Assembly: GCA_934162365.1 (NCBI GenBank) | Contig: CAKPIK010000002.1 | Coordinates: forward strand, 62,001-126,000 | Source of the DNA: an uncultured Clostridia bacterium | GTDB lineage: Bacteria; Bacillota; Clostridia; TANB77; CAG-508 | Length of the DNA stretch: 64,000 bases | Direction: 5' to 3' | In this document: positions 1-9,269 of the stretch, in pieces | How positions within the stretch are numbered: position 1 is the stretch's first letter | Layout of the letters: each line of letters opens with the position of its first letter | The notes under the pieces: model-generated | Database searches by the model: none | What the model was told of the DNA's origin: nothing | Seen by the model: only the letters and a program-made list of their open reading frames with translations | Position numbers and translations under genes: made by a program

Positions 1-750
1 ACTCAAAATATATCTGAACATCTACCAATTGTTTTATATAACTCTAAATATGTTTTAGTATATATGATTATATCAATATGCTTAATTACATTTACAAAAA
101 TAAAAGTAAAAGCTTCTGACTTATTCTTGCTAGGTGGATTAATGTTTTTAACAATAATGACTAGAAGACAGATGTCTTTGTTATTCTTTGTAGGCACATT
201 AGTAATTAATAAAATTTTAGCTGAGATTATAGAAGTACAAGATAAAGATGGAACAAAAGAAGTATTAAAATACCTTACACATATAATAGGAAGAATTATT
301 ATTTATGCAATTTTTGTAGCCTTTATGGTTATAAGCTTAAAAAAGATTGATAAAACTGAAATTGTAAGTAATAAACAATATCCTGTTGAAGCAACAAAGT
401 ATATAAAAGAAAACTTAGATGTAAATAGTATAAAGCTATTTAATGAATATAATTTTGGAAGTTATTTATTATTTGAAGACGTACCAGTATTTATAGACTC
501 AAGAGCAGATGTTTATGATCCACAGTTTAACAAATGGGAAGATGATATATTTAGAGACTTTATAAATATTGTAGACCTAAATACAGATTATGAAAGTAAA
601 TTTGAACATTATGGAATAACTCATTTATTAATATATAAAAAGTCTTTATTGAGCAAAATGCTAATTAAAGATTCAGAGAATTATAAAGAACTGTATTCAG
701 ATGATAACTTTATAATTTTCGAAAGATTAAGTGCAAATAAGGAGAAATAA
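1..750 (+). CDS. C-terminal part of a polytopic membrane protein, glycosyltransferase-like (5' end outside window)
   Basis: The frame is open from base 1 with no stop, so the gene starts upstream; the ATG at 64 is internal. The visible part has about three hydrophobic segments in its first 110 residues, followed by a soluble tail of about 120 residues. The tail contains NEYNFGSYLLFE, PVFIDSRADVY and a GITHLLIYK stretch. This tail pattern (a gly/tyr-rich sheet, then FIDxRADxY) is known from large multi-pass membrane proteins related to PMT/ArnT-type glycosyltransferases and from uncharacterised relatives. The catalytic N-terminal half is not visible, so substrate and activity cannot be stated. 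The stop codon directly abuts the TTG start of rluD, suggesting co-transcription. Confidence 0.7.
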   Translation, partial: TQNISEHLPIVLYNSKYVLVYMIISICLITFTKIKVKASDLFLLGGLMFLTIMTRRQMSLLFFVGTLVINKILAEIIEVQDKDGTKEVLKYLTHIIGRIIIYAIFVAFMVISLKKIDKTEIVSNKQYPVEATKYIKENLDVNSIKLFNEYNFGSYLLFEDVPVFIDSRADVYDPQFNKWEDDIFRDFINIVDLNTDYESKFEHYGITHLLIYKKSLLSKMLIKDSENYKELYSDDNFIIFERLSANKEK

Positions 751-1662
751 TTGAAAAAATATATAATAAACTCAGAAAATGAAAATATGAGATTAGATAA
801 AGCATTGTCAATTCTTGATAATGCTTTATCTAGAAGCATTATACAAAAGCAACTTGAAAATGGTGATGTTTTGGTAAATGGAAAAAGAGAAAAAGCATCA
901 TACAAAACAAAGCTTAATGACGAAATATTAATGAAAGAAATAGAACCAAAAGAAATAGAGCTAAAGGCGCAAGACATACCAATAGATATTGTATATGAAG
1001 ATTCTGATATAATTGTTGTAAATAAACCCAAAGGAATGGTTGTACATCCTGCAAATGGAAATCCAGATGGAACTTTAGTAAATGCAATAATGAATATTTG
1101 CAAAGATTCTTTATCTGGAATAGGTGGAGAAATAAGACCAGGTATTGTACATAGAATAGATAAAGATACTTCTGGTTTGTTAATAGTGGCTAAAAACGAT
1201 AAAGCACATATTAATTTAAGTGAGCAAATAAAAAATAGAGAAATAACAAAAAAATATGTAGCTTTAGTTAGAGGTGTTATAAAAGAAAACTTTGCTACAA
1301 TAGATATGCCAATTGGAAGAAGCGATAAAGATAGAAAAAAGATGGCTGTTAGAAAAGATGGCAAAAAAGCAGTAACACATTTTGATGTAATAGAAAGATT
1401 TGATGGATTTACATATTTGGATATAAAAATAGATACAGGGAGAACACATCAAATAAGAGTTCATATGGCAGAAATAGGTTATCCAATAGTTGGAGATATG
1501 GTATATTCTAATGGTAAAAATCCATTTGGGGTTGAGGGACAAATGCTACATGCTAAATCTTTAGATTTTAAACATCCAACAACAGGAAAGCAAATGCATC
1601 TAGAAGCACCGTTACCAGAATATTTTGAAGAAGTATTAGAAAAGTTAAGAGGAAAAAAATAA
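751..1662 (+). CDS. rluD: RluA/RluD-family 23S rRNA pseudouridine synthase
   Basis: This 303-residue protein has an N-terminal S4 RNA-binding domain (about residues 12-75) and a pseudouridine synthase domain with the family signature HRIDKDTSG. The catalytic Asp is near residue 137. The C-terminal GRTHQIRVHM motif is also typical of RluA-type enzymes. It isomerises uridines in large-subunit rRNA; the S4 domain and length favour the RluD/YlyB branch over RluA. Translation most likely starts at TTG 751, with AGGAG about 7 bases upstream. The gene follows the previous stop without a gap and overlaps rluB by one base, so three genes form a tight run. The exact target uridines are inferred from the family only. 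Confidence 0.9.
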   Translation: MKKYIINSENENMRLDKALSILDNALSRSIIQKQLENGDVLVNGKREKASYKTKLNDEILMKEIEPKEIELKAQDIPIDIVYEDSDIIVVNKPKGMVVHPANGNPDGTLVNAIMNICKDSLSGIGGEIRPGIVHRIDKDTSGLLIVAKNDKAHINLSEQIKNREITKKYVALVRGVIKENFATIDMPIGRSDKDRKKMAVRKDGKKAVTHFDVIERFDGFTYLDIKIDTGRTHQIRVHMAEIGYPIVGDMVYSNGKNPFGVEGQMLHAKSLDFKHPTTGKQMHLEAPLPEYFEEVLEKLRGKK

Positions 1663-2378
1663 TGGAAGAAATAAGATTACAAAAATATCTTGCAGAAGCA
1701 GGGGTTGCCTCAAGGCGAAAATGCGAAGAATTTATACAAAAGGGTAGAGTAAAAATAAATGGAAATGTTGCAACTTTGGGAGAAAAAGTTAATCCTGAAA
1801 TAGATAAAGTAGAATTTGATAATAAAGAAATAGGCAAAATTGAAGAACATGTATATATTTTGCTTAATAAACCAATTGGCTATGTAACGACAGCTAAAGA
1901 ACAATTTGGTAGAGATAGTGTGTTAGATTTAGTTAAAGTAAAACAAAGAATTGTTCCTGTTGGAAGGTTGGATATGTATACATCTGGAGCTTTATTACTT
2001 TCAAATGATGGCGACTTTATATATAAAGTTACACATCCAAAACACGAAGTAGATAAAACATATACTGTAACTTTAAAAGGAATTGTAACAAACGAAGACA
2101 TTCAAAAACTAAAAAGTGGGGTAGAAATAGAAGACTATGTTACAAAACCAGCACAAGTTAAAATATTAAAAACAGACGAAGAAAAAAATATATCAAGACT
2201 TGCAATAACTATTCATGAAGGTAAAAATAGACAGGTTAGAAAAATGTGTGAAGCAATAGGAAAAAAAGTACAAGCATTACACAGAACTAAGATAGGAAAT
2301 ATAGAAGTTAAGGAATTAAAACTAGGAACGTGGAGATATTTAAGACCTGAGGAAGTTGAATACTTAATTAAAAACTAA
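1662..2378 (+). CDS. rluB: RsuA/RluB-family pseudouridine synthase
   Basis: This 238-residue protein has an N-terminal S4 domain (LQKYLAEAGVASRRKCEE, residues about 5-50) and the RsuA/RluB/E/F catalytic signature GRLDMYTSG, with the catalytic Asp near residue 104. A C-terminal GKNRQVRKMCEAIG motif is present. The length suits the Gram-positive RluB (YpuL) type that modifies 23S rRNA near the peptidyl transferase centre. The ATG overlaps the TAA of rluD (TAATG), indicating translational coupling. Assignment to RluB rather than RsuA rests on context and typical Bacillota gene content. Confidence 0.88.
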   Translation: MEEIRLQKYLAEAGVASRRKCEEFIQKGRVKINGNVATLGEKVNPEIDKVEFDNKEIGKIEEHVYILLNKPIGYVTTAKEQFGRDSVLDLVKVKQRIVPVGRLDMYTSGALLLSNDGDFIYKVTHPKHEVDKTYTVTLKGIVTNEDIQKLKSGVEIEDYVTKPAQVKILKTDEEKNISRLAITIHEGKNRQVRKMCEAIGKKVQALHRTKIGNIEVKELKLGTWRYLRPEEVEYLIKN

Positions 2379-2460
2379 TTTTTATAGACAAATATCTTAA
2401 TGTGTGTTAAAATCTTATTAAAATATTAAAAGCAGAATTTGCTTGAAATGGAGGAAAATT

Positions 2461-3399
2461 ATGGTAGAAGATAACCAAATTGAAGCAACAGAATCACCAT
2501 TTGCAATGCGAAAAGGTGAAATAAAAGTATTTGATGGCAAAGATGGATATGTATCTATGAATCAAATTATTAATAAAATTAATATAGGACATATAACAGA
2601 CATTCATTTTGAAATATTAAATATTGTAAATGAATTTGAATTTATAACATCAAGACAATTATGTCAGTTATTAGATTATAAAGGAATAGAATATAAGTCA
2701 CAAGACAAATTAAATAATAAATTAGATCAACTAGTTAGATCTAAAATATTAACAAGATATTATTTTTCATCAGAAGAGGGAAAAGGAATATTTAAAATAT
2801 ATTGTTTAGAAAAAATGGGAAAATACTTACTAACTTCAAGAGAACAAGAATGTAAATGGCAACCAACTGATAACACAAAACCAATTGCCATGATTAAAAA
2901 GAGATTGGCTGGAAACCAAATTGTTCTTGCATACTTAAGAAAGGTTAAAGCTTTTGATTCTTTTGTTATTAAGCCTTCATTAAATGCTAAAAGCCTTGGA
3001 AAAGTATTTAAACCAACAGGTGGAAGCGTAAAATTAACTAAAGCAAATAAATCAATTTCTTTCTTATTTGAAGTAATAAGAAGAGAAGAAGGTTGGAATA
3101 AGAAATTGGCAGATAAAATGAAATTATACCAAGATTTCTATCAAAATTTTATTCCGGGAGATTCAGGGTTTGCAATGCTACCACAATTAATTTTGGTTTG
3201 TGAAGATGATAAACATATGGCTGAGACTTTTAAAGAAATTGTTACAAATAAATTGAGTATTCCAGAAATAAATTTATACTATACAACAGATTTAAAACAA
3301 AATGAAGAAACATTAGAAAATACATTAACAGAGTTTGTACTAGACAAACAAACTAATAAATATAAGGCAGAAAAAATAGATTTAAAACTATTGGCATAA
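2461..3399 (+). CDS. Hypothetical protein with N-terminal winged-helix region
   Basis: I do not recognise this protein with certainty. ATG 2461 is preferred over the in-frame TTG 2443 because a GGAGG lies 6-10 bases upstream of the ATG, giving 312 residues. Residues about 45-125 look like a winged helix: helix-rich, with a TSRQLCQLL recognition-type helix and a following hairpin. The second half has an alternating alpha/beta pattern with conserved-looking acidic and lysine residues. This organisation resembles replication-relaxation/MobC-like proteins (wHTH plus nuclease-like fold), but that is only an impression from layout. The gene stands alone and ends at a strong bidirectional terminator. 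Confidence 0.65.
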   Translation: MVEDNQIEATESPFAMRKGEIKVFDGKDGYVSMNQIINKINIGHITDIHFEILNIVNEFEFITSRQLCQLLDYKGIEYKSQDKLNNKLDQLVRSKILTRYYFSSEEGKGIFKIYCLEKMGKYLLTSREQECKWQPTDNTKPIAMIKKRLAGNQIVLAYLRKVKAFDSFVIKPSLNAKSLGKVFKPTGGSVKLTKANKSISFLFEVIRREEGWNKKLADKMKLYQDFYQNFIPGDSGFAMLPQLILVCEDDKHMAETFKEIVTNKLSIPEINLYYTTDLKQNEETLENTLTEFVLDKQTNKYKAEKIDLKLLA

Positions 3400-3410
3400 G
3401 AATAAATAAA

Positions 3411-3440
3411 AAGTTTGATAATTAATTATCAAACTTTTTT
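3411..3440. terminator. Bidirectional rho-independent terminator
   Basis: A perfect stem (AAGTTTGATAATT with its complement) is followed by T runs on both strands. It separates the convergent genes ending at 3399 (+) and 3463 (-). Confidence 0.85.
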
Positions 3441-3462
3441 ATTTATATATTATTTATTAATT

Positions 3463-4704
3463 TTATTTATTTTCTTTTTTTGCTTCTTTTGCAGCCAATT
3501 TTTCTTGTTTTGCTTTTTCTTTTAATTCTTTCTTTTGCTTTTTAGCTTCTTCAATTTTTGCTTTTTCTTCATCAGATAATTCTTTTTGTGGTAATATAAC
3601 TAATATAGTTGTTCCTAATGGTATAAAAGCAAGTAAGAATGAAACTATTACACCAATAACTGGTATGAAAGTTATTCCATAAAGAACTAAACTTACTAAA
3701 GCAAGTAGAATATAGAATTTATAAGTTTTATCAGCTTTTGTTATAGTTTTTAAAGAATTTGCAATGTGCATTGTAAATATAGGTAAAGATACTAAGCATA
3801 AAACTGCAAATAATAATCCTACTATAAATGCAAGTTTAACACCTACTTGTGTTAATAATAATATAATAACTACTATTATTAATGCTATCCAAGCAAGTAA
3901 ACCAAATCCAAAAGCTTTTAATAATTCTAGTGCAGATAATTTTCTATTTTCTATTCTTTCTGCAAATTTTGGAGCTAATTTACTAATTAATAAGTATAAT
4001 ATTAATACTGTTACTATTGCAACTAAACCGTCTATAATTATTGATTTTACAGATACTGTTTTTTCTTCTTTTTGTTCTTGATTGAATGTAACTCTATCTT
4101 GAGTAATAACAGATTCTGGTATGTCTGCTTGTTTTACAGCAGAGTAATTTAAATTACCATATATAATTGCAGCATCTTCGCCTTCACCAAAGTTAATTTG
4201 TGAACATGTTATATCAGCATTTCTTCCAACAGCTGCTTTAAATACCGCATTACCAGAAGTTAGTTTTACATCTCTTACAACATAAGAATCGTAAGTCATT
4301 TCAATATTGCTACAAGCTGCATATAAGTCGCTACAAGCACCATTATAATAAATTGAATTTGCACAAGCATATATACTGTAAGTAACATACGAATTGTTAA
4401 ATTTTAAGTTGTTTGCACAAACAAATAAGTTTCCTTTTATTTGACCTGTGATTTCAACGTCCTTACCAAAGATATAAACATTTCCATCAACTAATTTATC
4501 CATAACAACTTTTGTATCAAATAAATACAAGTCACCATTATGAATTTCAGGAATAGAATCTTCGCCTGTTGTTATTGGATTTGTTTCATCTGTATCTGAA
4601 ATTGTAACTATATCATTTTCATCAGCAAAACAAGAACTAAAAGAAAATAATGTTGCTATTACAACAAGAAGTATTAATAAAATTTTAAAGTTTTTCTTAG
4701 TCAT
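3463..4704 (-). CDS. Exported bactofilin-like (polymer-forming) membrane protein
   Basis: The 413-residue protein begins with a signal-like hydrophobic segment (residues 7-27) ending in SSCFA. This could be a signal peptidase I site or a non-canonical lipobox. Residues about 55-200 form short repeating beta strands with G-N-V/G-N-L turns (DGNVYIFGKDVEITGQIKGN), as in bactofilin/polymer-forming repeats. Residues about 220-375 hold four or five transmembrane segments, and the tail is a Lys/Glu-rich coiled region. The beta-helix would face outside if the signal is used. A good SD (AGGAGG) precedes the ATG at 4704. Function is unknown; related proteins occur in clostridial genomes. Confidence 0.75.
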   Translation of the reverse strand: MTKKNFKILLILLVVIATLFSFSSCFADENDIVTISDTDETNPITTGEDSIPEIHNGDLYLFDTKVVMDKLVDGNVYIFGKDVEITGQIKGNLFVCANNLKFNNSYVTYSIYACANSIYYNGACSDLYAACSNIEMTYDSYVVRDVKLTSGNAVFKAAVGRNADITCSQINFGEGEDAAIIYGNLNYSAVKQADIPESVITQDRVTFNQEQKEEKTVSVKSIIIDGLVAIVTVLILYLLISKLAPKFAERIENRKLSALELLKAFGFGLLAWIALIIVVIILLLTQVGVKLAFIVGLLFAVLCLVSLPIFTMHIANSLKTITKADKTYKFYILLALVSLVLYGITFIPVIGVIVSFLLAFIPLGTTILVILPQKELSDEEKAKIEEAKKQKKELKEKAKQEKLAAKEAKKENK

Positions 4705-4748
4705 TTTTTAACCTCCTAAACTAAGTTTTTTACTAGTTTATTTTATAT

Positions 4749-5402
4749 TTATATGCTAGATTTGTCAATGGAATTCATATAGAAATTACAATATTTATTA
4801 ATAGGGCATATATTACATTTGGGATTTCTAGCAACACATATATTTCTACCATGCCACATAAATAAGTGATTCACATCTTTTATATATTTAGTTGGGATTA
4901 TTTTTAATAAATCATTTTCTATTTTTAAAGGGTCAGATTCATTTGATAAACCTATTAAATTAGAAATTCTCTTAGCATGAGTATCAATAGCAATTCCTTG
5001 TGCAATTCCAAATGCCTCAAGCATAACAACATTTGCAGTTTTTTTACCAACTCCAGGTAAACTTAATAGATCTTCAATATTTTGAGGAACTTCACCATTA
5101 AAATCATCAATTATTTTTTGAGCACAAGCCTTAATGTTTTTAGCTTTATTTCTGTAAAAACCACAAGGATGTATGAAATCTTCTAGTTCATTAATATCAA
5201 TATTTGCAAAATCAGTTGGAGTTGAATATTTAGAAAATAATGTAGGAGTTGTTTTATTAACTCTTTCATCTGTACATTGTGCAGATAAAATTGTTGCTAC
5301 TACCATTTCAAAAGGAGTGGTAAAGTCCAAACTACATTTTGCATCAGGATAAAATTCTTTTAATATTTCTATAATTTTTTTTGCATTTTCCTTTTTATAC
5401 AT
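4749..5402 (-). CDS. nth: Endonuclease III (DNA glycosylase/AP lyase)
   Basis: The 217-residue protein has the complete Nth architecture. The helix-hairpin-helix LPGVGKKTA (residues 115-123) supplies the catalytic Lys at 121, and the catalytic Asp is at 140 in AIDTHAKR. The C-terminal 4Fe-4S cluster has Cys 189, 196, 199 and 205 in the standard C-x6-C-x2-C-x5-C spacing. It removes oxidised pyrimidines in base excision repair. Length is normal for the family. It lies downstream of the bactofilin-like gene's start on the same strand but is transcribed first; the 44-base gap allows co-transcription. Confidence 0.96.
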   Translation of the reverse strand: MYKKENAKKIIEILKEFYPDAKCSLDFTTPFEMVVATILSAQCTDERVNKTTPTLFSKYSTPTDFANIDINELEDFIHPCGFYRNKAKNIKACAQKIIDDFNGEVPQNIEDLLSLPGVGKKTANVVMLEAFGIAQGIAIDTHAKRISNLIGLSNESDPLKIENDLLKIIPTKYIKDVNHLFMWHGRNICVARNPKCNICPINKYCNFYMNSIDKSSI

Positions 5403-5480
5403 ATAAAAAATCCTTTCAAATAAAAATTAGAACAAATAACATAACAAATTAATATAATATATAAAGGAGGTAAAAATATA

Positions 5481-5633
5481 ATGTGTTTTAAATTATTAAA
5501 GAAGACAATTGCAGTATGTTTAATTGGATTAGGAATGGGAATATTGTTAGTTTTATTACTTCCTTTATCTTGGTGGTTATTTGTTTTTGGAATAGCTATA
5601 GTTATTTGTGGAATTACTTGTATTTCATGTTAA
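5481..5633 (+). CDS. Small hydrophobic membrane protein (50 aa)
   Basis: An AAAGGAGG ribosome binding site sits 8-9 bases before ATG 5481. The 50-residue product starts MCFKLLKKT, then has two closely spaced hydrophobic stretches around a PLSWW turn and ends in Cys residues (TCISC). It is too short for most gene callers but has a better SD than many genes here. It is followed after 25 bases by the spoVM candidate, suggesting a bicistronic message. I do not recognise a named family. Confidence 0.6.
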   Translation: MCFKLLKKTIAVCLIGLGMGILLVLLLPLSWWLFVFGIAIVICGITCISC

Positions 5634-5658
5634 AAATCAAAGGAGAGGGTGAGAACAT

Positions 5659-5733
5659 ATGCATATTGTTGTAAAAAAAGTTCCAAGATGCCTAAGAGGG
5701 ATAGTTAAATTGATATTTGGAATTAAAAATTAA
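5659..5733 (+). CDS. spoVM: SpoVM-like small sporulation protein (24 aa)
   Basis: ATG 5659 is preceded by GAGGGTGAG. The product, MHIVVKKVPRCLRGIVKL followed by IFGIKN, matches the layout of Bacillus subtilis SpoVM (26 aa). That layout is a short beta-like N-terminus, K-x-P, then an amphipathic helix with L-x-G-I-V and a terminal G/K-rich end. The Pro shown to matter in SpoVM is conserved in register (position 9 in both). SpoVM binds the curved forespore membrane and anchors SpoIVA to start coat assembly. The rest of the window has other sporulation genes, which supports the call. A hairpin terminator follows at 5765. Confidence 0.7.
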   Translation: MHIVVKKVPRCLRGIVKLIFGIKN

Positions 5734-5762
5734 CTAACCTACATATATTAATACAATAAAAA

Positions 5763-5792
5763 AGCACATAGATATATTTTCTATGTGTTTTT
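5763..5792 (+). terminator. Rho-independent terminator after spoVM candidate
   Basis: The stem CACATAG/CTATGTG is flanked by A5-6 on the left and T5 on the right. It can serve both the small + strand genes and rpmB on the - strand. Confidence 0.75.
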
Positions 5793-5808
5793 ATATATTA
5801 AACATAAA

Positions 5809-6006
5809 TTAAGCTCTTTCAACTTTTCCAGAACGTAAACATTTTGCACATACTTTAATTTTCTTAGGTTGACCATCAACCATAGCCTTTACAGTTCTTA
5901 AATTTGGTTTCCATGTTCTAGTAGCTCTATTACTAATGTGAGAACGAGCTATACTTAATTTATTTCCGTAGCTTAAAGATTTTTCACAAATTGCACATTT
6001 TGCCAT
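5809..6006 (-). CDS. rpmB: 50S ribosomal protein L28
   Basis: The 65-residue protein starts MAKCAICEKS and contains SHISNRATRTWKPN, the L28 core, and ends KVCAKCLRSGKVERA. Two Cys pairs (C-x2-C near residues 4-7 and about 53-56) make this the zinc-ribbon form of L28. A strong SD (GGGAGGTG) precedes the start. It is monocistronic, as in most Bacillota. Confidence 0.95.
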   Translation of the reverse strand: MAKCAICEKSLSYGNKLSIARSHISNRATRTWKPNLRTVKAMVDGQPKKIKVCAKCLRSGKVERA

Positions 6007-6085
6007 TTTTTAGCACCTCCCGAATTGTATAAATAAATTAGACTAAATAATATTTTAGCATAAACGAATAAAAAAAACAAGAGTT

Positions 6086-6802
6086 TTAAGCAAAAAAGTT
6101 TTTTACTCTTTGTATATCTTTATCGTTTGCTTGCCTAACATTTCTTAAACTATATTCAAAACCAAGCTCTTTCCATTTATATTCACCTAAATTATGATAT
6201 GGAAGAAACTCAATTTTTTTTACATTATTTAATGAATTAATAAAAGTTTTTAATTTTAATAAGTCATCTTTATTATCAGTAAAACCAGGTACAATGACTT
6301 GTCTTATCCAAACTGGAATATTGTTATCATTTAAATATCTAGCAAAAGCAAGTTCTTTTTCGTTAGAAAAGCCAACTAGATCTTTACATTTTATTGGGTC
6401 AATGTGTTTTATATCAAGTAAAACCAAATCAGTTAAAGATAACAACTCTTTTATCGTATCAGTTATTTCAATCATACCAGATGTATCTATTGCTGTATGA
6501 ATGCCAGCAGCTTTTAATTTTTTAAATAAAGCAATTAAAAAATAGGGTTGAAGTAGAGGTTCTCCTCCAGAAGCAGTAAAACCTCCATTTGGACTGATAA
6601 AAGTTTTATATTTCATTATTTCATTAAAAAGTTCATCTACACTTATATATTTTCCGCCATTAATATCCCAAGTATCTCTATTGTGGCAGTATTTACATTC
6701 TAAGTGACAACCTTGAAAAAAACATACAAATCTAACTCCTGGACCATCAACAGTACCAAAAGTTTCAATAGAGTGAATTTTTGCATAATTTTGTTTATCC
6801 AT
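6086..6802 (-). CDS. pflA: Pyruvate formate-lyase activating enzyme (radical SAM)
   Basis: The 238-residue protein has the radical SAM cluster motif CHLECKYC (Cys 32, 36, 39 in C-x3-C-x2-C spacing). It also has SIETFGTVDGPGVRF at the start and TASGGEPLLQ, all typical of PflA. It uses SAM and a 4Fe-4S cluster to form the glycyl radical on PflB. It lies immediately downstream of pflB on the same strand with a hairpin between them, the classic arrangement, so it is probably expressed at a lower level than pflB by read-through. Confidence 0.96.
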   Translation of the reverse strand: MDKQNYAKIHSIETFGTVDGPGVRFVCFFQGCHLECKYCHNRDTWDINGGKYISVDELFNEIMKYKTFISPNGGFTASGGEPLLQPYFLIALFKKLKAAGIHTAIDTSGMIEITDTIKELLSLTDLVLLDIKHIDPIKCKDLVGFSNEKELAFARYLNDNNIPVWIRQVIVPGFTDNKDDLLKLKTFINSLNNVKKIEFLPYHNLGEYKWKELGFEYSLRNVRQANDKDIQRVKNFFA

Positions 6803-6841
6803 TTTTAGTTCTCCATTTTTATTACAAATTATAACTTGTAT

Positions 6842-6881
6842 AAAAAGGGGACCAAAAGTGGTTTGACCCTTTTTGGTTCCC
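6842..6881 (-). terminator. Intercistronic terminator/attenuator between pflB and pflA
   Basis: An 11-bp stem (GGGGACCAAAA with its complement, one G-U pair) is followed on the - strand by T5. It sits between pflB and pflA and would reduce transcription into pflA, matching the smaller need for the activase. Confidence 0.75.
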
Positions 6882-6889
6882 TCATTAAA

Positions 6890-9124
6890 TTAGAATGATT
6901 CTTGAATAGTTCTATTAATAACATCTAATTGTTGTTCTCTTGTTAATTTAGTAAAGTTTACTGCATATCCAGAAACTCTTATTGTAAGTTGTGGATATTT
7001 TTCAGGGTGGTCCATAGCGTCTAACAATAAAGCTCTATCAAATACATTTACATTTAGATGGTGAGCATCTTGAACAAAGTAACCATCTAATAATGTTATT
7101 AAATTATCAATTCTTTCATCATTACTTTTACCTAAAGCTTTTGGAGTTATTGCGAATGTGTAAGAAATACCATCTTCTGCATATTCATAAGGTAGTTTGG
7201 CAACAGAGTTTAATGCAGCTAAAGCACCATGTGTGTCTCTACCATGCATTGGGTTTGCACCAGGTCCAAAAGGTGCTCCTGCACGTCTACCATCTGGTGT
7301 ATTACCAGTATTTTTTCCATAAACAACATTTGATGTTATTGTAAGAATAGACATTGTTGTTTTTGCATTTCTATAAGTTTGATGTTTACTTAATTTTTTA
7401 ATAAATATTCTAACTAATTCAACAGCTATTTGGTCAACTCTGTCATCATTGTTTCCAAATTTGGGGAAGTCACCTTCAATTTGATAATCAACTACTAATC
7501 CATCTTCATTTCTCATTGTTTTTACTTTTGCATATTTTATAGCACTTAAAGAATCTGCAACAACAGAAAGACCAGCTATTCCACAAGCCATTGTTCTTAA
7601 TATATTTGTATCATGTAATGCCATTTCAAGTTTTTCATAACAATATTTATCATGCATATAATGAATTGTGTTTAATGCTTTAATGTATATTCTTGTAACA
7701 TAATCCATCATATTTTCAAATTTTTCCATAACTTCATCATAATTTAAATATTCTGAAGTAATTCCTTCAAATTTTGGAGCTACTTGTTTGCCAGATATTT
7801 CATCTCTACCACCATTTATAGCATAAAGAAGAGTTTTTGCTAAGTTACATCTTGCACCAAAGAATTGCATTTGTTTTCCAATTCTCATAGCAGAAACACA
7901 ACAAGCTATTCCGTAATCGTCACCCCAATATCTTCTCATTAAATCATCATTTTCATATTGAATAGAAGAAGTTTCAATAGACAAATTAGTAACAAATCTC
8001 TTAAATCCTTCTGGTAATCTTGTAGACCAAAGAACAGTTAAGTTTGGCTCTGGTGCAGGACCTAAAGTTTGAAGTGTATGAAGTATTCTAAAAGAGTTCT
8101 TAGTAACTAATGTTCTACCATCAATTCCCATACCACCAATAGATTCTGTAACCCATACAGGGTCACCACTAAATAACTCATCGTATTCAGGAGTTCTTAA
8201 AAACCTAACTAACCTAAGTTTCATAACAAAGTGATCCATTAATTCTTGAGCTTCTTCTTCAGTTAAGATGCCATTATCTAGATCTCTTTGAATATAAATA
8301 TCTAAGAAAGTAGAAGTTCTACCTAAACTCATTGCAGCACCATTTTGTTCCTTTATTGCAGCTAAATATCCAAAATAAGTCCATTGAATAGCTTCTTTAG
8401 CATTTTGAGCCGGAACAGATATATCAAATCCATAATCAGCAGCCATTTGTTTTAATTCATTTAAAGCTCTTATTTGATCTGATAATTCTTCACGTTCTCT
8501 AATTACTTTTTCATCATAACAATCTGGATCATAATATTTTAAATTACCTTGCTTATGTTCTATTAGTTTGTTAACTCCATAAAGTGCAACTCTTCTATAA
8601 TCTCCTATAATTCTTCCACGACCATATCCATCTGGAAGGCCAGTTAAAAGGTGAGAGCTTCTTGCAGCTCTAACATCTGGTGTATATGCATCAAAAACAC
8701 CGTCATTATGAGTTTTTCTATAATTATGAAAAATTTCTTCAACTTCAGGGTCAACTTTTCTACCATAAGCTTCACAAGATTTTTCTACAATTCTTATACC
8801 ACCAAATGGCATAATAGCTCTTTTTAAAGGAGCATCAGTTTGTAAGCCAACTATTTCTTCTAAATCTTTATTAATATAACCAGGTTTAAAGCTAGTTATA
8901 GTAGAAATAGTTTTGCTATCAATATCTAATACTCCACCGTTTTCTTTTTCTTTTTTATATAAATTTAATACAGTTTGCCATAATTTATTTGTTTTTTCTG
9001 TAGCATCAGCTAAAAATGAATCATCACCAGTATAAGGTGTGTAATTTTTTTGAATAAAGTCTCTAACATCAATAGTTTCTACCCATCTTCCTTTATTAAA
9101 ATTGTCCCATTGTTTAAAATCCAT
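6890..9124 (-). CDS. pflB: Formate C-acetyltransferase (pyruvate formate-lyase)
   Basis: The 744-residue protein carries the adjacent active-site cysteines (GIACCVSAMR, near residues 408-410). The glycyl radical motif RVSGYAVNF is near the C-terminus, with the radical Gly at residue 719. It converts pyruvate and CoA to acetyl-CoA and formate in anaerobic fermentation; the glycyl radical is destroyed by oxygen, so it marks an anaerobic lifestyle. Length is normal. The start is supported by AAGGAG about 8 bases upstream. It is transcribed ahead of its activase, pflA. Confidence 0.97.
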   Translation of the reverse strand: MDFKQWDNFNKGRWVETIDVRDFIQKNYTPYTGDDSFLADATEKTNKLWQTVLNLYKKEKENGGVLDIDSKTISTITSFKPGYINKDLEEIVGLQTDAPLKRAIMPFGGIRIVEKSCEAYGRKVDPEVEEIFHNYRKTHNDGVFDAYTPDVRAARSSHLLTGLPDGYGRGRIIGDYRRVALYGVNKLIEHKQGNLKYYDPDCYDEKVIREREELSDQIRALNELKQMAADYGFDISVPAQNAKEAIQWTYFGYLAAIKEQNGAAMSLGRTSTFLDIYIQRDLDNGILTEEEAQELMDHFVMKLRLVRFLRTPEYDELFSGDPVWVTESIGGMGIDGRTLVTKNSFRILHTLQTLGPAPEPNLTVLWSTRLPEGFKRFVTNLSIETSSIQYENDDLMRRYWGDDYGIACCVSAMRIGKQMQFFGARCNLAKTLLYAINGGRDEISGKQVAPKFEGITSEYLNYDEVMEKFENMMDYVTRIYIKALNTIHYMHDKYCYEKLEMALHDTNILRTMACGIAGLSVVADSLSAIKYAKVKTMRNEDGLVVDYQIEGDFPKFGNNDDRVDQIAVELVRIFIKKLSKHQTYRNAKTTMSILTITSNVVYGKNTGNTPDGRRAGAPFGPGANPMHGRDTHGALAALNSVAKLPYEYAEDGISYTFAITPKALGKSNDERIDNLITLLDGYFVQDAHHLNVNVFDRALLLDAMDHPEKYPQLTIRVSGYAVNFTKLTREQQLDVINRTIQESF

Positions 9125-9269
9125 ATTTTTTCTCCTTCTTCTTAAAAAATTCCTAAAATATTATAATATATTATGTACCAATAAGTAAAGTATAAATCAC
9201 AAAATTATAAAAAAAAGAATAAAATAATTTAAAAGATTAATTCTAAACAAAGAGGGGTAACATTTAAAA

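Noticed and set aside
681..1364. Long - strand ORF opposite rluD (227 codons)
   Set aside because: No SD; hydrophobic low-complexity translation is a codon-bias shadow of rluD, which has clear motifs.
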